DNA from: Pseudozyma flocculosa PF-1
Lineage: Eukaryota; Basidiomycota; Ustilaginomycetes; Ustilaginales; Ustilaginaceae
Reading direction: 5' to 3'
DNA length: 64,000 nt
Assembly: GCF_000417875.1 (NCBI RefSeq)
Contig: NW_006920893.1
Location: 331,916 to 395,915 of the forward strand
The notes beneath the pieces are model-generated. The model was not told where the DNA came from and searched no databases. It worked only from the letters and a program-made list of their open reading frames with translations. This document shows, piece after piece, positions 39,646 through 50,095 of the stretch (the first letter of the stretch is position 1; each line of letters opens with the position of its first letter). A program made the position numbers and the translations under genes.

Positions 39646-40216
39646 GAGTTGTCGCCTTGTGAGGGCGCTGGCGACGTGGAATCTGTACGGGCTTTTGGCT
39701 GCCCCATCCCCTGTTCATCTCGACAGAGGCGACCGCACGGCTCGACGACGGGCTGGTCCGGTCCAGGGGCTTTGAATGCAAAGAGCGTCGATTTGCGCAA
39801 CAGCGGTTGATCAAGGAGTGTGGTTCGGTTCGCTGCCTGGATGACAGGCCGGGGGACGGTTGGAAGGTGATGGGATGCTACAGTTGGGTGGAGGGAAAAC
39901 AGTTGGACGAGGCGGGAGGGGGAAAAGGGTGGGTATACAGAGAGGGAGGGAGGCTTGCGGGGAGAGTGTCAACCCAGAGCAGGCAGGTGCTGCGTGCGAT
40001 TCTGAGTAGAGGGGAGATGGGGGAAGGTGATGGAGTTGAGACAGACACGGAGACGGAGACGGAGATGGAGCTAAAGATCGACGACGACGACGCAGGGCTA
40101 GGTAGAGCAGGCGAAGCTCAGAGGCGATTCCCTCTCCGCTCCCAGCCCGTGCCGGTTCTGACGACGTTCTTTGCTCCCGCGATGGGGAATGCGAAGGCGC
40201 AAGAGGATTGTCGCCA
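39646..40216. other. Convergent intergenic region
   Basis: 571 bp between the stop codons of the methyltransferase (+) and the polyQ coiled-coil protein (-). It includes purine-rich DNA with GGAGAC repeats at 40,047-40,067. No gene is seen. Confidence 0.5.
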
Positions 40217-43200
40217 TCACACCCAGCCGCCGGGTCGTTGCGAGGCCGAGTGCGGGATGGCATTGCCGTAGAGCGAGACCAGCGGTGCCTGGGGCATCAT
40301 CGAGTTGCGACCCGGTCGGCTGCTGACCCTCATCGTCTGCGAGACGCCGGGATGGCCTGCGTACAGCTGCTGCTGCTGCTGCAGTTGATGTTGTTGTAGA
40401 TGCATGTGCTGCTGTTGCTGCTGCTGCTGCTGGACGAGCTGCTGCTGCTGCTGGAGGTAGGCCTGCGCCTGAAGGTTGGTCATGCTCATCGAGTGCATCG
40501 GAGTCGCATGCCCGCCGCCGTAGACGTGAAGGTTGGGCGACGAGGGCGCCATGGGCATCATCGATGTCCTCCTCGCCGGCGGGATCACGGTAGCGGGCGT
40601 CGCGTTGAAGGCCGCCGCGTTGGGGCTTCGAGGAGGCGAGAGCGTGGCCGTTGTCTCGGACGCCCGCATCGACTGGCGCTGCTGCGGCTGGACTGGCGAC
40701 GGTGGTGCGAGGGATGCGCGCTTCGCCTCGGCCTGTTGCTGCGCGTACGTCGATGCCTGTGCTGCATGGGGCGCCAGCGACATCATGCTGCCCCTCTGCG
40801 CCGGCATCGCAGGCGGCATCAACGATGCGCGGGAACCGGCGTGCTCCGGAACGGCGTAGAGGCCGTTGTCGGGTCGCAAGGCCGCCTCGACCCCTTGCGG
40901 AGACAGCTGAGCCAGGCTGGAGCTGTGGCGCAGCTTGCGGGTGCGGCTGTCTGAGGTGGCGCCCGGACCGGTCTCGGCGGTCAAGTTCGAGTTGCTGGCC
41001 TGTTTGGCCAGACGAGGCTGAGGGCCCACCAGCGGGCTGCCGGCGCCGTAGTTGGCGGCCGACAGCAGCACCGACTGTCGCGTGTTGCCTCGCCGCTCCC
41101 TGGCCTCGATCAGCATCTTCTTTGCCTTTTCCTGCATCGCAGCCTGTTCGCGCGCCCTTCGGACCTCGAGTACCCGCTCCTCCTCGAGTCTCCGAGTCCG
41201 CTCTTCGAGCTCGCGGCGCTCCAGCTCCTCGCGTTCACGGATCTGCTCCTTGAGCCTGAGTTGCGCGATCTCCTCTTCCAGCTTTTGGATGCGCTCGGTC
41301 TCGGCGGCTCGATGAGCGCGGAAGTCTCGCAGCTGGCCGAGCGGCACGTCTTCCTCGCTCTCAGCATCGCTGTCACCTTCTTGGCCATCCTGAGCCTCTT
41401 TGCCTTCTGCGAGCGCGGCCGAGGCGCTATCGGCCGAACCGGTGCTCGTCCTGGTTTGCGCTGCGCGTGAAGAAGGATCGCGGTCGAGGTTCGGCGAGAG
41501 ACTAGGCGACCGGGCACTGCTTGATGGCGACCGGGGTACAGAAGCGCCCGGGGCCAGCAGCTGCGGATTGCGCGGCGCGAGCCACGGCGCTGGAGCCTTC
41601 TTGTGGGCTTCTTTCGGCCTCTGCTCCCGAGAAGGGCGTCCATCGTCAGTGCCACCGGCTGAAGCCTGCCGGCTCCGGCCCCTGTACGCGGGCTCGCCAG
41701 CGAATGCGCGGGAGATCCTTTGCGAGGCCTCGCGTCTACGGAACTTGGAAGGCACCGGGGCGCGCAGGCGACGCTCCTCCTCAACCGAGGGCAGTCCGGC
41801 GAGCAGCCGCACTCGTGGAGAGAACGAGATTGGCTGTGGCTTGGCTTTCGAGCCCTTGACGACGGGTAACACGGTGCCGACGCCGATGGCGAAGTTCATG
41901 GCCGCTGGAAGCACGACATCTCCCGGATGGCAAGCATCCTCGGCGAAGGTCACGCTGCATCGCTGCAGGAAGCCCGGCCGACGCGCCCACACGATCATGC
42001 CGTTGTGATCGGGATCAGAGGGTGCAGCGGCGAGCTTCTGGCCCGGTGTCAGGTTGACGATACCGCTCAGCCGGCGCGAAGAAGCCAAGTCGCCGTCGCC
42101 GACTCCTCCTGCACCCTGCTGGTCGGCGGAGAGGTTCGGCGTCATGATCGGCGGTCGCGCCAGGGCTTCGGGGTTCACCATCTGGCGCTTGGCGAGCGCG
42201 GTCCGGATCGTCTCGGGTGAAACGCTCTCGGTGCTGTACTTGCGCTGGAACCACGAGATCTCGACCTCCTGCTCGATCGGCAGCGAGAGCTTCTTCAGCT
42301 TCCGCATGACGATCGTCCTGCCGACTGCGGCGTGTAGGCTGCGCGAGACGCCGAGAGTGCTGGTGTGGTTGCGGAGCGCGTCCTCGCGGTTGATGGAACG
42401 CGGGAAGCGCAACTCGGCCGTGGCCTTGGTGAGCCCTCCTGCCGTCTCGGCCAGCGAAGGGACCAGCGTGGGCGCCAGGTAGGGATGCACTTTGAGCAGG
42501 GTGCAAGTGTAGAGCGACCGCTTCGAGGGCGTGTCGAGGCCAGGTGGCCCGGGACGCAGGACGACGTAGTCCTCCTCGTCATCCTGCTGCTGCCCGGCAT
42601 CCTCCTGCGCGGACGCGTCCCTGCCTCGAGGCTCGGGGGGCGATGGCGGCTTGGTCTTGTTCTTTGCGAGGGAGGAAAAGTACGACAGGGTCTGCTTGAA
42701 AGACGAGGGTGGCGCCGTCGAGGTCGGCGAGATTGGCGTCGTCGGCGAGATTGGCGAGGTAGCCTTGGACTCTTTGTCATCCTCTCCATAGCTGTCCTCG
42801 GAGTCGTCAGAGTCCCGTCGAAAGAGGCCGGGACGCACGTGGAGCGGGCGCAGCGTCTTTGAACGGTATGCGGGTCCCGCGCTCAGCTCCTTTGCCGCCG
42901 CCTCCGTCATGACCAGCTTGCCGTTTCGTCGCTGGATCGATGACGAAGCCGACGTCGAGTAGCCTCCGTTGTACCTGAACGACGCTAGCGACGACGACGA
43001 GGCCCCCGCCCCGCCAAAGTCCGTCGAGGTGAACAACGAGCTCGATCGACGCGGCAGGGGCGCCGCCCGTCCTCCTCTACCCGAGTACGCGCCGAGATCG
43101 TCGCCTTCGGATTCGCCAAAGTTGAGAACAGCGCGGAGAAAGTCCGAGTCGCCGTCCCCGCCCTCCTCGAACAGTGCGGGCATACTGCTCTGGCCGCCGC

Positions 43201-44092
43201 CGCCGCTGCTGCTGCTGCGCGCGTCGGACCTGGAAGCGGTGGCCTCGGGTAGTGTGGGCAGCGTGACCGGCTTCGAGGCGGGCGAAGATTCCGCCGTGGT
43301 CGAGGTCAGACTGAAACTGGAAGCGCCGAGAGAGTCGGGATAGAGGCCGGCGTTGCGGCCGATCGGGCTCGAGGCGAGCGATCTGCTCAGAGACGAAGAC
43401 GGTGAGCGGAAGCTGGCCTCCGAGGACGCCGGATGGGGTTCCATCTGGCCCAGCGTCTCGTTGAGGGACTGGAGCGGTTTCCCGGACGAAGTCAAAGAGA
43501 CTGGTGGAAGGTTGGGCGAGTCTCCGAAAAAGTCCTTCTTGCCGTTGGGCAGACAGACAGGGAGCACAGGAGGCGTCGTGGGCGTCAAGGGGGGCGAGCT
43601 CGGCGCGGTGCTGGCCGACGAGGCCGAGTGGGACCGTGAGGCCGGGTTCAGGTTGGTCGACGAGCTGCGCTTAAAGAGGCGCCTGCCGAGGCCCTTGATG
43701 CTGCCGCCGGTGCCCACCGTGAGCCCTGGGTTGCCTCCGCCGCTGCTGCCTGTGCCCTTGGACTTTGAGCGTCTCGAGTTGGCAGCGCCTTTGCTGTCGA
43801 GGGCGCCATCGAAGCGAGAGTCAGCATCGCTGGAACCGTCGGCCGAGCCCTTCCAGGAGCCGCGCCGCTCGTTGCTGAAGAAGGCCTCTCGGCCACGCGC
43901 ATCGGCGTCGACGGAGCCGCGGTGGCTCTGGCTGCTCCCGCTATAGCTGTTGCGCTTGTCCTGAGACCAAGATCCGTAGGCGTCGTGACCGTTGCTGCTC
44001 GACGAGAGCGAAGTCATCGAGGCGTTCTTGAGCGTGAACTTGCTGCCGGAGCTGTTACGGCCTAGGAAGGCGGGCTGAGGCGGAACCAACAT
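40217..44092 (-). CDS. Large low-complexity protein with coiled coil and polyQ; 5' end unresolved
   Basis: The main exon encodes 1291 aa from MLVPPQPAFLGRNSSGSKFT. I do not recognise the family. Residues 1-450 are Ser/Gly/Pro-rich with basic patches. Residues about 530-750 look folded (LYTCTLLKVHPYLAPTLVPS, LHAAVGRTIVMRKLKKLSLP, EQEVEISWFQRKYS, NGMIVWARRPGFLQRCSV). About 920-1000 is a charged coiled coil (RIQKLEEEIAQLRLKEQIRE...). About 1210-1243 is Gln-rich, encoded by CTG-strand repeats at 40364-40460. Just upstream on the same strand, 44339-44295 and 44187-44116 look like exons joined by a clean GTGAGT/CACCAG intron, but they lie in a frame that does not connect to the main exon. The true start may therefore be further upstream. 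Confidence 0.7.
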   Translation of the reverse strand: MLVPPQPAFLGRNSSGSKFTLKNASMTSLSSSSNGHDAYGSWSQDKRNSYSGSSQSHRGSVDADARGREAFFSNERRGSWKGSADGSSDADSRFDGALDSKGAANSRRSKSKGTGSSGGGNPGLTVGTGGSIKGLGRRLFKRSSSTNLNPASRSHSASSASTAPSSPPLTPTTPPVLPVCLPNGKKDFFGDSPNLPPVSLTSSGKPLQSLNETLGQMEPHPASSEASFRSPSSSLSRSLASSPIGRNAGLYPDSLGASSFSLTSTTAESSPASKPVTLPTLPEATASRSDARSSSSGGGGQSSMPALFEEGGDGDSDFLRAVLNFGESEGDDLGAYSGRGGRAAPLPRRSSSLFTSTDFGGAGASSSSLASFRYNGGYSTSASSSIQRRNGKLVMTEAAAKELSAGPAYRSKTLRPLHVRPGLFRRDSDDSEDSYGEDDKESKATSPISPTTPISPTSTAPPSSFKQTLSYFSSLAKNKTKPPSPPEPRGRDASAQEDAGQQQDDEEDYVVLRPGPPGLDTPSKRSLYTCTLLKVHPYLAPTLVPSLAETAGGLTKATAELRFPRSINREDALRNHTSTLGVSRSLHAAVGRTIVMRKLKKLSLPIEQEVEISWFQRKYSTESVSPETIRTALAKRQMVNPEALARPPIMTPNLSADQQGAGGVGDGDLASSRRLSGIVNLTPGQKLAAAPSDPDHNGMIVWARRPGFLQRCSVTFAEDACHPGDVVLPAAMNFAIGVGTVLPVVKGSKAKPQPISFSPRVRLLAGLPSVEEERRLRAPVPSKFRRREASQRISRAFAGEPAYRGRSRQASAGGTDDGRPSREQRPKEAHKKAPAPWLAPRNPQLLAPGASVPRSPSSSARSPSLSPNLDRDPSSRAAQTRTSTGSADSASAALAEGKEAQDGQEGDSDAESEEDVPLGQLRDFRAHRAAETERIQKLEEEIAQLRLKEQIREREELERRELEERTRRLEEERVLEVRRAREQAAMQEKAKKMLIEARERRGNTRQSVLLSAANYGAGSPLVGPQPRLAKQASNSNLTAETGPGATSDSRTRKLRHSSSLAQLSPQGVEAALRPDNGLYAVPEHAGSRASLMPPAMPAQRGSMMSLAPHAAQASTYAQQQAEAKRASLAPPSPVQPQQRQSMRASETTATLSPPRSPNAAAFNATPATVIPPARRTSMMPMAPSSPNLHVYGGGHATPMHSMSMTNLQAQAYLQQQQQLVQQQQQQQQHMHLQQHQLQQQQQLYAGHPGVSQTMRVSSRPGRNSMMPQAPLVSLYGNAIPHSASQRPGGWV

Positions 44093-44115
44093 AATGGGCG
44101 GCGGCAGGTGAGACG

Positions 44116-44339
44116 CTGGTAGGGGTTGAAGTTGGCCAGGGTGCTGAATGGGTCGTCTGTCAACGCCGTGAGCTGCGCGTTAGAGACCTGGTGGAAGGGG
44201 AAGCCGCCCAGAGGTTCAGAGAGGAGGAAACGTTGAGGCTCGGACTAGACGTGGGACTGAGCGAGGGGCGGGCAGGCGATGCTTTCCCACTCACCCTTAT
44301 CAGCTGAGAAGAGGTCTCAGACCCCACGAGCTGCCAGAC
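44116..44339 (-). CDS. Probable upstream exons of the polyQ coiled-coil gene
   Basis: Exon 44339-44295 (VWQLVGSETSSQLIR) follows a TTCGACAG acceptor and ends at GTGAGT. After a 107-nt intron the next exon starts at 44187 and reads VSNAQLTALTDDPFSTLANF followed by NPYQ, ending near 44116. Codon quality and splice signals look real. Going on into the main exon needs a shift of one base near 44113-44118, so either one base is missing from this assembly or an unusual splice occurs. An initiating exon was not found. Treat as a partial annotation. Confidence 0.4.
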
Positions 44340-45093
44340 CTGTCGAAGTGATGGGCTCGCGGCGGGAGCGTTGTGTGCAATGGACGTCGGAGATGGATCA
44401 GATGACGGCAGAAGGGCCGGGCCGGTCAAGGTTCAGGGAGCGAGCGCAAGTCGAGGTTCCCGAGGGAAGGGCCGGAGCAATAAGCGTCTGGAGGGCGCAG
44501 CGATTCGGAGCAAGATGGAGCAGGAGTGCGGTGTCGACGTGTGGCGGTACGAGTCCTCCGAGATCGCTGCGGTGGCTGATGAGGTCGGAGGGAGGAAGAG
44601 TCTGAGGCAAAGGCTAATTGTCCGAGCCAAGGTACTTTGTCGCGCCGCAGTTGACGTGGGCGAACGTGGCTGTGGCAACCTTTGAACGCCGAACCTTGGT
44701 AACGACTGTCGACGTGGCGACCGTAGCAGGTGCACAGGGGGTGGGTGGGAAATGGTTGGAGTGGGTGTCGGGAGCGGCTGAAGTGGTTGTCGCAGACGAT
44801 GGCGCGTCCGAGGTCGGGATCGTGGTCGTGGTCGAGGCCGAGGTCGAGTCTGGGAGCGGGGGCAGCGAGGTGAGGGATGGAGGTGGTGACGAGAGAGACG
44901 AGAGAGGAGAGGGCGCACGTCGACGAGGACGCCAGACGAGCTAGCGGCCCAAGGTCGAGGAACCCAGCAAGCAAGCCAGCCAAGCCGGACCGCTCGAGGC
45001 ATCGGCAAGGTTGCGTCGAGCTGGCCGAACTCTTGTCTGCCCACAGGCTAGGGATTATGCAGAACCGGGACTTGGGAAGGGGGCAGGCGAGCT

Positions 45094-45120
45094 CAGGGTT
45101 AGGGTCAGGGTCAGGGTCAG
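45094..45120 (+). repeat. Short TTAGGG/TCAGGG tandem repeat
   Basis: Four hexamer units: one TTAGGG then three TCAGGG, in CAGGGTTAGGGTCAGGGTCA and following bases. TTAGGG is the telomere repeat of many fungi, but the tract is short and degenerate, so it is probably a chance or minor interstitial repeat. Confidence 0.6.
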
Positions 45121-47974
45121 CGGAGGCGACCCGACAGAAGGGAGGAGAGCGAGAGCGAGAGAGAGCTCTACAGCAGACGTAGGTGGAAGGTCCACGTACG
45201 CATCGGTCCTGGAAGCCACTCTGCGCTGCAGCCCTGCCTCCTAGGTTGGCTGGCCCTCGTCAAGCTTAGCTTGCAACACGACGCCCGCCGGCGGTTTTGC
45301 ATGCTGCGCCGGGAACCTCTTCGCTCGCTTTTGTGGCGGGCCGCTTTGGCTCGATGGCATTGAGCCATGCAGTCTACGAGTGGCCGTCGCCCGCTCCCAA
45401 AGGACGGAAGCAAGCAAGCAGGCCGGCCGCCAACGTCACGGCGGGTGGGTCCGGCCATTTGTCTGCGTCGGAAAGTGGGTGCTCCAGCAGAGGGCGGCCC
45501 GAGAGGGAGAGAGTGCGTGCCACAGAAGAGAAAGGGAGGCGGCGAGCCCGACGAGAAGCAGGCACCAAGCAACCAAGCAGCAAGCAACAACGGCAACCGC
45601 TCCTCGCTGCTCTTCGCCCGCACGACGACGGGAGGCCACCGGCAGGAGAGGCTGTGCTGCATGGGGGAGCGTGCGTAGTAGGTGCTGTGAAAGAACGGGC
45701 CTGCGTCGGCGTAAGCCCATACGCCGATTACCCGTCGGGCCCATGAGCGCAGCAGCATCGCAGAGCGGATAGGCCGGCCGGACGGCGGATCATCCGATCC
45801 GAAGGCCTGGCCTCGCGCTTGGTGCGCTGACGGCGGCAGGCCGGCCGGCTCTCTGGCCTGCCTGTGCCCGCCTCTTTGAAGAGCAGCGCTCGATCCCCGA
45901 TCCGGGCTAGGCAGCATGCTGTCAGCCGCGTCGATGGCGGTTGCGGAACGTGCGTAGGCAGGCTAAGATCCTCGGGCCCCGCTGTTGTCGAGCAAGCAAG
46001 CAGGCAGAGGGCGAGGTGGAGACGGGCGGACAGAGAGAGAGAGAGAGAGAATGAGAGAGGGGGCGAGGCGTGGGGTGCGTGGACCCACCTGCTACGAGGC
46101 ATGCGTGCGGCCCATGCCCGTCCGCTTTGGCGAAGATCGACCTCGCTTGCAGGCCAGGCCAGGCGCGGGGCCAGGAGCCAAGCCCTGCCTGGCCTGGCCT
46201 GCTTTGCACGCGGCCTGCCAGCCAGGCAGGCGTCGGTAGGCAAGCAGCAAGGAAGCGGTCGGTCCGCCGACGTGCCTCTCTCTTTGCGGCCTCTCGACTC
46301 CGTTGCGTGGGCGACGGCTCCCTTCGAAACCCAGCGCAGCAGCATGTCAACGCCCGTGAGAGAATGCGCGGACTGGAAGCGGAGCCTCCACGCCCGCCCT
46401 CAAAGGCAACGCCGCGCAGCCGCCGTCTCTTCGGGTCCGCCGGGCCCATCTGCGTGTCGACATCGTATCGTCGCCATCCTCTCTCTCTCTCTCTCTCGAC
46501 CCGCCCGATGCCGCATCGTATCGCTGCTGACGACCATACGAACCCTGCCTGGCCTCGCCACGCTGGGAACCCGTCTCGCCATCGGTTCGACTCCGTGACG
46601 GAGGGGCTGGCTGGCGTGCGCCTCCGCGTCCGCCAAGCACACGCTGAATGCGTCCACATCAGGGGATGGCACCATCGACGCCCGATCGACGAACCATATC
46701 ACCCGCCATGCGTTGGCAACGGCTACGTTGCCACCCGTCCAGGTCGCGGATGGATGGGCGCCACCCAACTGCGCGCACGTCGGGGCGTTGGGCCGAGATG
46801 CAAGGAAGCCTCCGTTGGGCTTCCTTGCCTTTGCCCAGCTGCAGCTGCAGCCCACGCGTGCAGAAAGAGAGAGCAAGCAAGCAAGCAAGGCAGGCAGGCC
46901 TTCTGCGCCTGACGCCAGCCCGGCAGGCGAGCCACACCTAGCCTGCGGGCCAGCAGCAGAAAAATAATAATGATCGTCAGGGTCCAAGACGACAGCCAGC
47001 ATATAGGCCAGGCTAGGCTAAGCTGGCACCGGCGCGTGCCGCCTCAGCAGCCAAGCACCTGCTGCCGCTGCCTTGCCTTCGGACGTCGTTGAATGCGGCT
47101 CCTTGCTTGGTCACGCATTCCGCCCTGCCTGCCCTCGAGACCCCCCTACCTCCTTCAGAGGAACCTGAGTTGCGCAGCGCGCGCCTCAGCCACGGCTTTG
47201 CGTCGCCTGCCGTGCTTCAAACTTGAAGCGCCCAACATCACAAACGACACGCACCGACGCACGTCTCTCGAGGTGGCCCCGTGCGGCGTGTGAGGTACAA
47301 CGAACGTACGAGTACGTACGTGGCATCGTGACTGCATGCATGCGTTGCCTCACCAAAGTTTATCCCCAACTTGAATGCGTAGCGTGCATGCTAAGCTCGC
47401 GCGCTGCCGGCCGCCTGCTGTCGTTGTCGTTGCCTCCTTGAAGGATCCTGACGGCTGGAATTCGGCCGCCTAGCCTCTTCTCCGTACTGCGGCGTGTTGT
47501 TCGTTGATTCATCCCAGCGTCGTCGTCGTCGTGGTCGTGGTCGTGGTCGTCTGCTAGAACAAAGGGGGGACAACCTACGGGTGGGACGTGGTCGCACCAA
47601 CACCAAACCGCCTCTTCGATCATCCTACGGTCGGCCTGATTGCCGTCCTGTTCCATCAGCCCGGTCAGGACAATGCCTGGCAGTACTGTACATAGTCGGA
47701 AGAGTCCAAAGCTAAAAGCTAAGGTGGTGTGCGGTGGCGTTCATCCGCGCGTGCCGGCCCCCCCTGACATCACGGCACGCCTCCTCGTCATCCCCGGCCC
47801 CAGCCCCAGCCTCAGACCCAGCCTTAGCTACCGATCGCTCTCTCTCATCTGACGGGCCATACGGTGCATGCGTGCTGTTCTACGCGCATCTTGCTCCGCG
47901 AAGCATCTCGTCTGTCACCACTCACCGCGCCCTCGTCTTCGTCAAGGTTTAACGACCGCCAGGCCAGGCACGCC

Positions 47975-47999
47975 ACGGTACGGTACGGTACGGTACGGT
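47975..47999 (+). repeat. (ACGGT)5 microsatellite
   Basis: Five perfect tandem copies of ACGGT in intergenic DNA. Confidence 0.9.
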
Positions 48000-48725
48000 A
48001 CTCCTGACGATCTCAAGGGATCGACAGGGCCACCAGGCCCAGCAGGCGAGGTTAAGTTCTATCTCCATGCATCGACCTCCGCCTACCTGCCTGCTGCCGC
48101 ACGCCGAACAAGCGATGCGTACATGCCCGAAAAGGAGGCAAGAATCCCGAGTCAAGAGCGACCGACGACAATCTCGTTGTGATGTACCCCGTCCGACACT
48201 CGCCCTTCTTATGTCTTCCCCCTTTCTCGCCGCCGTCGCTGCCGCTCGCACAGAGACAATGGGTAGAATGAGGGCGCGTCATCTCGATTTCGATCGTTTG
48301 GACTCCTTTGGCATGAAGTACCAGACACACGCGCGCACGGCAAACGAGGCGCCGAGATCGTCTACGTGTGTCTGTTGACGACCAACCCGACCGACCAACC
48401 GGCCCGGCTCGGATCGGAGCCTTGACCGAGTCTTGACGAGCCCTTCCCGCTACATGGGCAACCGTCGAGGCGAGGCGGGCTTCGTGATCGAGGTCGCTCC
48501 GCCACGCCGGCACGGACGAGCAAGTTGCACCTGCAGTGTGCGTGTGAGGCAACAAGTCGGGCCCAAAGGCTGCGTCACGGGCTGGCCCTGGTACGACACA
48601 CATGATTGGCGGGCGCACGCGGCTGATGGGGCATGACGATGATCTCGTTGCGGATAGGGTGGAACGGTATCGGGCGCATCGTGACTGCGAACTGAGACGC
48701 CCTGCCTGGCCGAGTCGCGCAGTTT

Positions 48726-48765
48726 ACGCCACGCCACGCCACGCCACGCCGCCGCGCCGCGCCGC
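48726..48765 (+). repeat. (ACGCC)5 and GCCGC tandem repeats
   Basis: Five copies of ACGCC directly followed by three GCCGC-type units, about 65 bp downstream of the stop of the HD-domain gene (which is on the minus strand). Confidence 0.85.
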
Positions 48766-48830
48766 GCGATGCTGCAGGCCAGCAAGATACGCCGAGTACA
48801 CGACCCTTGCTCGCCCCAACGTGACGCTAG

Positions 48831-49517
48831 CTACTCCCTGATGGGCTGCTCGAACCGCACCCCCCTCTCCTCCCACATCCGCTGCCGCTCCCTCGCCAGC
48901 TCGACGGCCCACCTACGCACCCGCGGATGGCGGATCTGCGGCAGCGAACCCTCGTAGAACGGCTGGAGGTCGTTGATGCCCTCGCGCCTCTCGTACTCGA
49001 CGGCCTGCAGACAGAGCTCGAAGCGGTCCAGATCCTTTACGAGCTTGCTCTCCTTGGTCTTGCGCTCCTCGTACTCGTTCCACAGTTCCTCGATCCGTAG
49101 CCCCGCCGCCGAGCTGCCCAGCAGGTCGTGGGCAAAGTAGAGGATCGCCTCGTGTTCCCGCCGCATCTTCTCGTCCTTGGACACGCCGTCGAGCGGCGTC
49201 AGGTCGCCCACCTCGGCCTCGGCCAGGTCGTGCACCAGCGCCAGCATGACGCACTTGCCCAGGTCGACGTCGGCCTCCTTGGGCAGCAGCAGCGCCATCA
49301 ACCCCATGCGGTACATGTGGTCGGCGATGCTCTCGGGCTTGGCCACGCGGTGGTGCAGCCAGCCGGTGCGCGGGTTGGTCTTGAGCTTCTCGATCGTGTG
49401 CAGGAACTGGAGCGTCTTCTGCCACCCTTCCTCGGTCTCCTCCTCCTCGCCCTCCTCGTACAGCGAGAAGCCCCGGTCCGCCTCGACCTCGAACACCTCG
49501 AGCGGCTTGGGGGCCAT
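48831..49517 (-). CDS. HD-domain 5'-deoxynucleotidase (HDDC2/YGK1 family)
   Basis: From the Met at 49517 (MAPKPLEVFEVEADRGFSLY) the protein is 228 aa. The frame continues into the gap, so the start could be upstream. The family hydrolyses deoxynucleoside 5'-monophosphates. Core sequence: GWQKTLQFLHTIEKLKTNPR, TGWLHHRVAKPESIADHMYR with His67, and MLALVHDLAEAEVGDLTP with the metal-binding His96-Asp97 pair and Asp105. Then come KMRREHEAILYFAHDLLG and LVKDLDRFELCLQAVEYE. Length and motif order match yeast Ygk1/YBR242W and human HDDC2. No intron is seen in the visible part. It lies downstream of the zinc-ribbon-like gene on the same strand, with the junction hidden by N. Confidence 0.9.
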   Translation of the reverse strand: MAPKPLEVFEVEADRGFSLYEEGEEEETEEGWQKTLQFLHTIEKLKTNPRTGWLHHRVAKPESIADHMYRMGLMALLLPKEADVDLGKCVMLALVHDLAEAEVGDLTPLDGVSKDEKMRREHEAILYFAHDLLGSSAAGLRIEELWNEYEERKTKESKLVKDLDRFELCLQAVEYERREGINDLQPFYEGSLPQIRHPRVRRWAVELARERQRMWEERGVRFEQPIRE

Positions 49518-49598
49518 GGCCGGGTCCGACTTGAGCACGATGCTGTACGACGTCGGCGGCGGAGGCCGCTCGTACGGCGGGCGCGGCGAGCGCCGGCT

Positions 49599-50095
49599 NN
49601 NNNNNNNNNNNNNNNNNNNNNNNNNNNNNNNNNNNNNNNNNNNNNNNNNNNNNNNNNNNNNNNNNNNNNNNNNNNNNNNNNNNNNNNNNNNNNNNNNNNN
49701 NNNNNNNNNNNNNNNNNNNNNNNNNNNNNNNNNNNNNNNNNNNNNNNNNNNNNNNNNNNNNNNNNNNNNNNNNNNNNNNNNNNNNNNNNNNNNNNNNNNN
49801 NNNNNNNNNNNNNNNNNNNNNNNNNNNNNNNNNNNNNNNNNNNNNNNNNNNNNNNNNNNNNNNNNNNNNNNNNNNNNNNNNNNNNNNNNNNNNNNNNNNN
49901 NNNNNNNNNNNNNNNNNNNNNNNNNNNNNNNNNNNNNNNNNNNNNNNNNNNNNNNNNNNNNNNNNNNNNNNNNNNNNNNNNNNNNNNNNNNNNNNNNNNN
50001 NNNNNNNNNNNNNNNNNNNNNNNNNNNNNNNNNNNNNNNNNNNNNNNNNNNNNNNNNNNNNNNNNNNNNNNNNNNNNNNNNNNNNNNNNNNNNNN
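49599..50095. other. Assembly gap (497 N)
   Basis: A run of 497 N. It hides the 3' end of the upstream minus-strand gene and possibly the true 5' end of the HD-domain gene. Long frames drawn across it on both strands are artefacts of the unknown bases. Confidence 0.95.

Larger units (their letters stand above)
44340..48830. other. Gene-poor, microsatellite-rich region
   Basis: 4.5 kb without a supported gene. The left end should hold the promoter and first exon of the polyQ gene. Other contents: TTAGGG/TCAGGG repeats at 45094-45120, AAGCAAGCAGG-type repeats at 45,410-45,600, (GA)n at 46032-46050, GCCAGGC-rich DNA at 46,140-46,240, (CT)n at 46479-46497, (GTC)n at 47,517-47,560, (ACGGT)5 at 47975-47999, and (ACGCC)5 followed by GCCGC units at 48726-48765. 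Frames on both strands are overlapping noise. Confidence 0.55.

Noticed and set aside
44075..44114. 40-nt intron joining the upstream exon to the polyQ gene
   Set aside because: Donor GTCTCA is poor, the intron is very short, and the resulting phase still does not enter the main frame.
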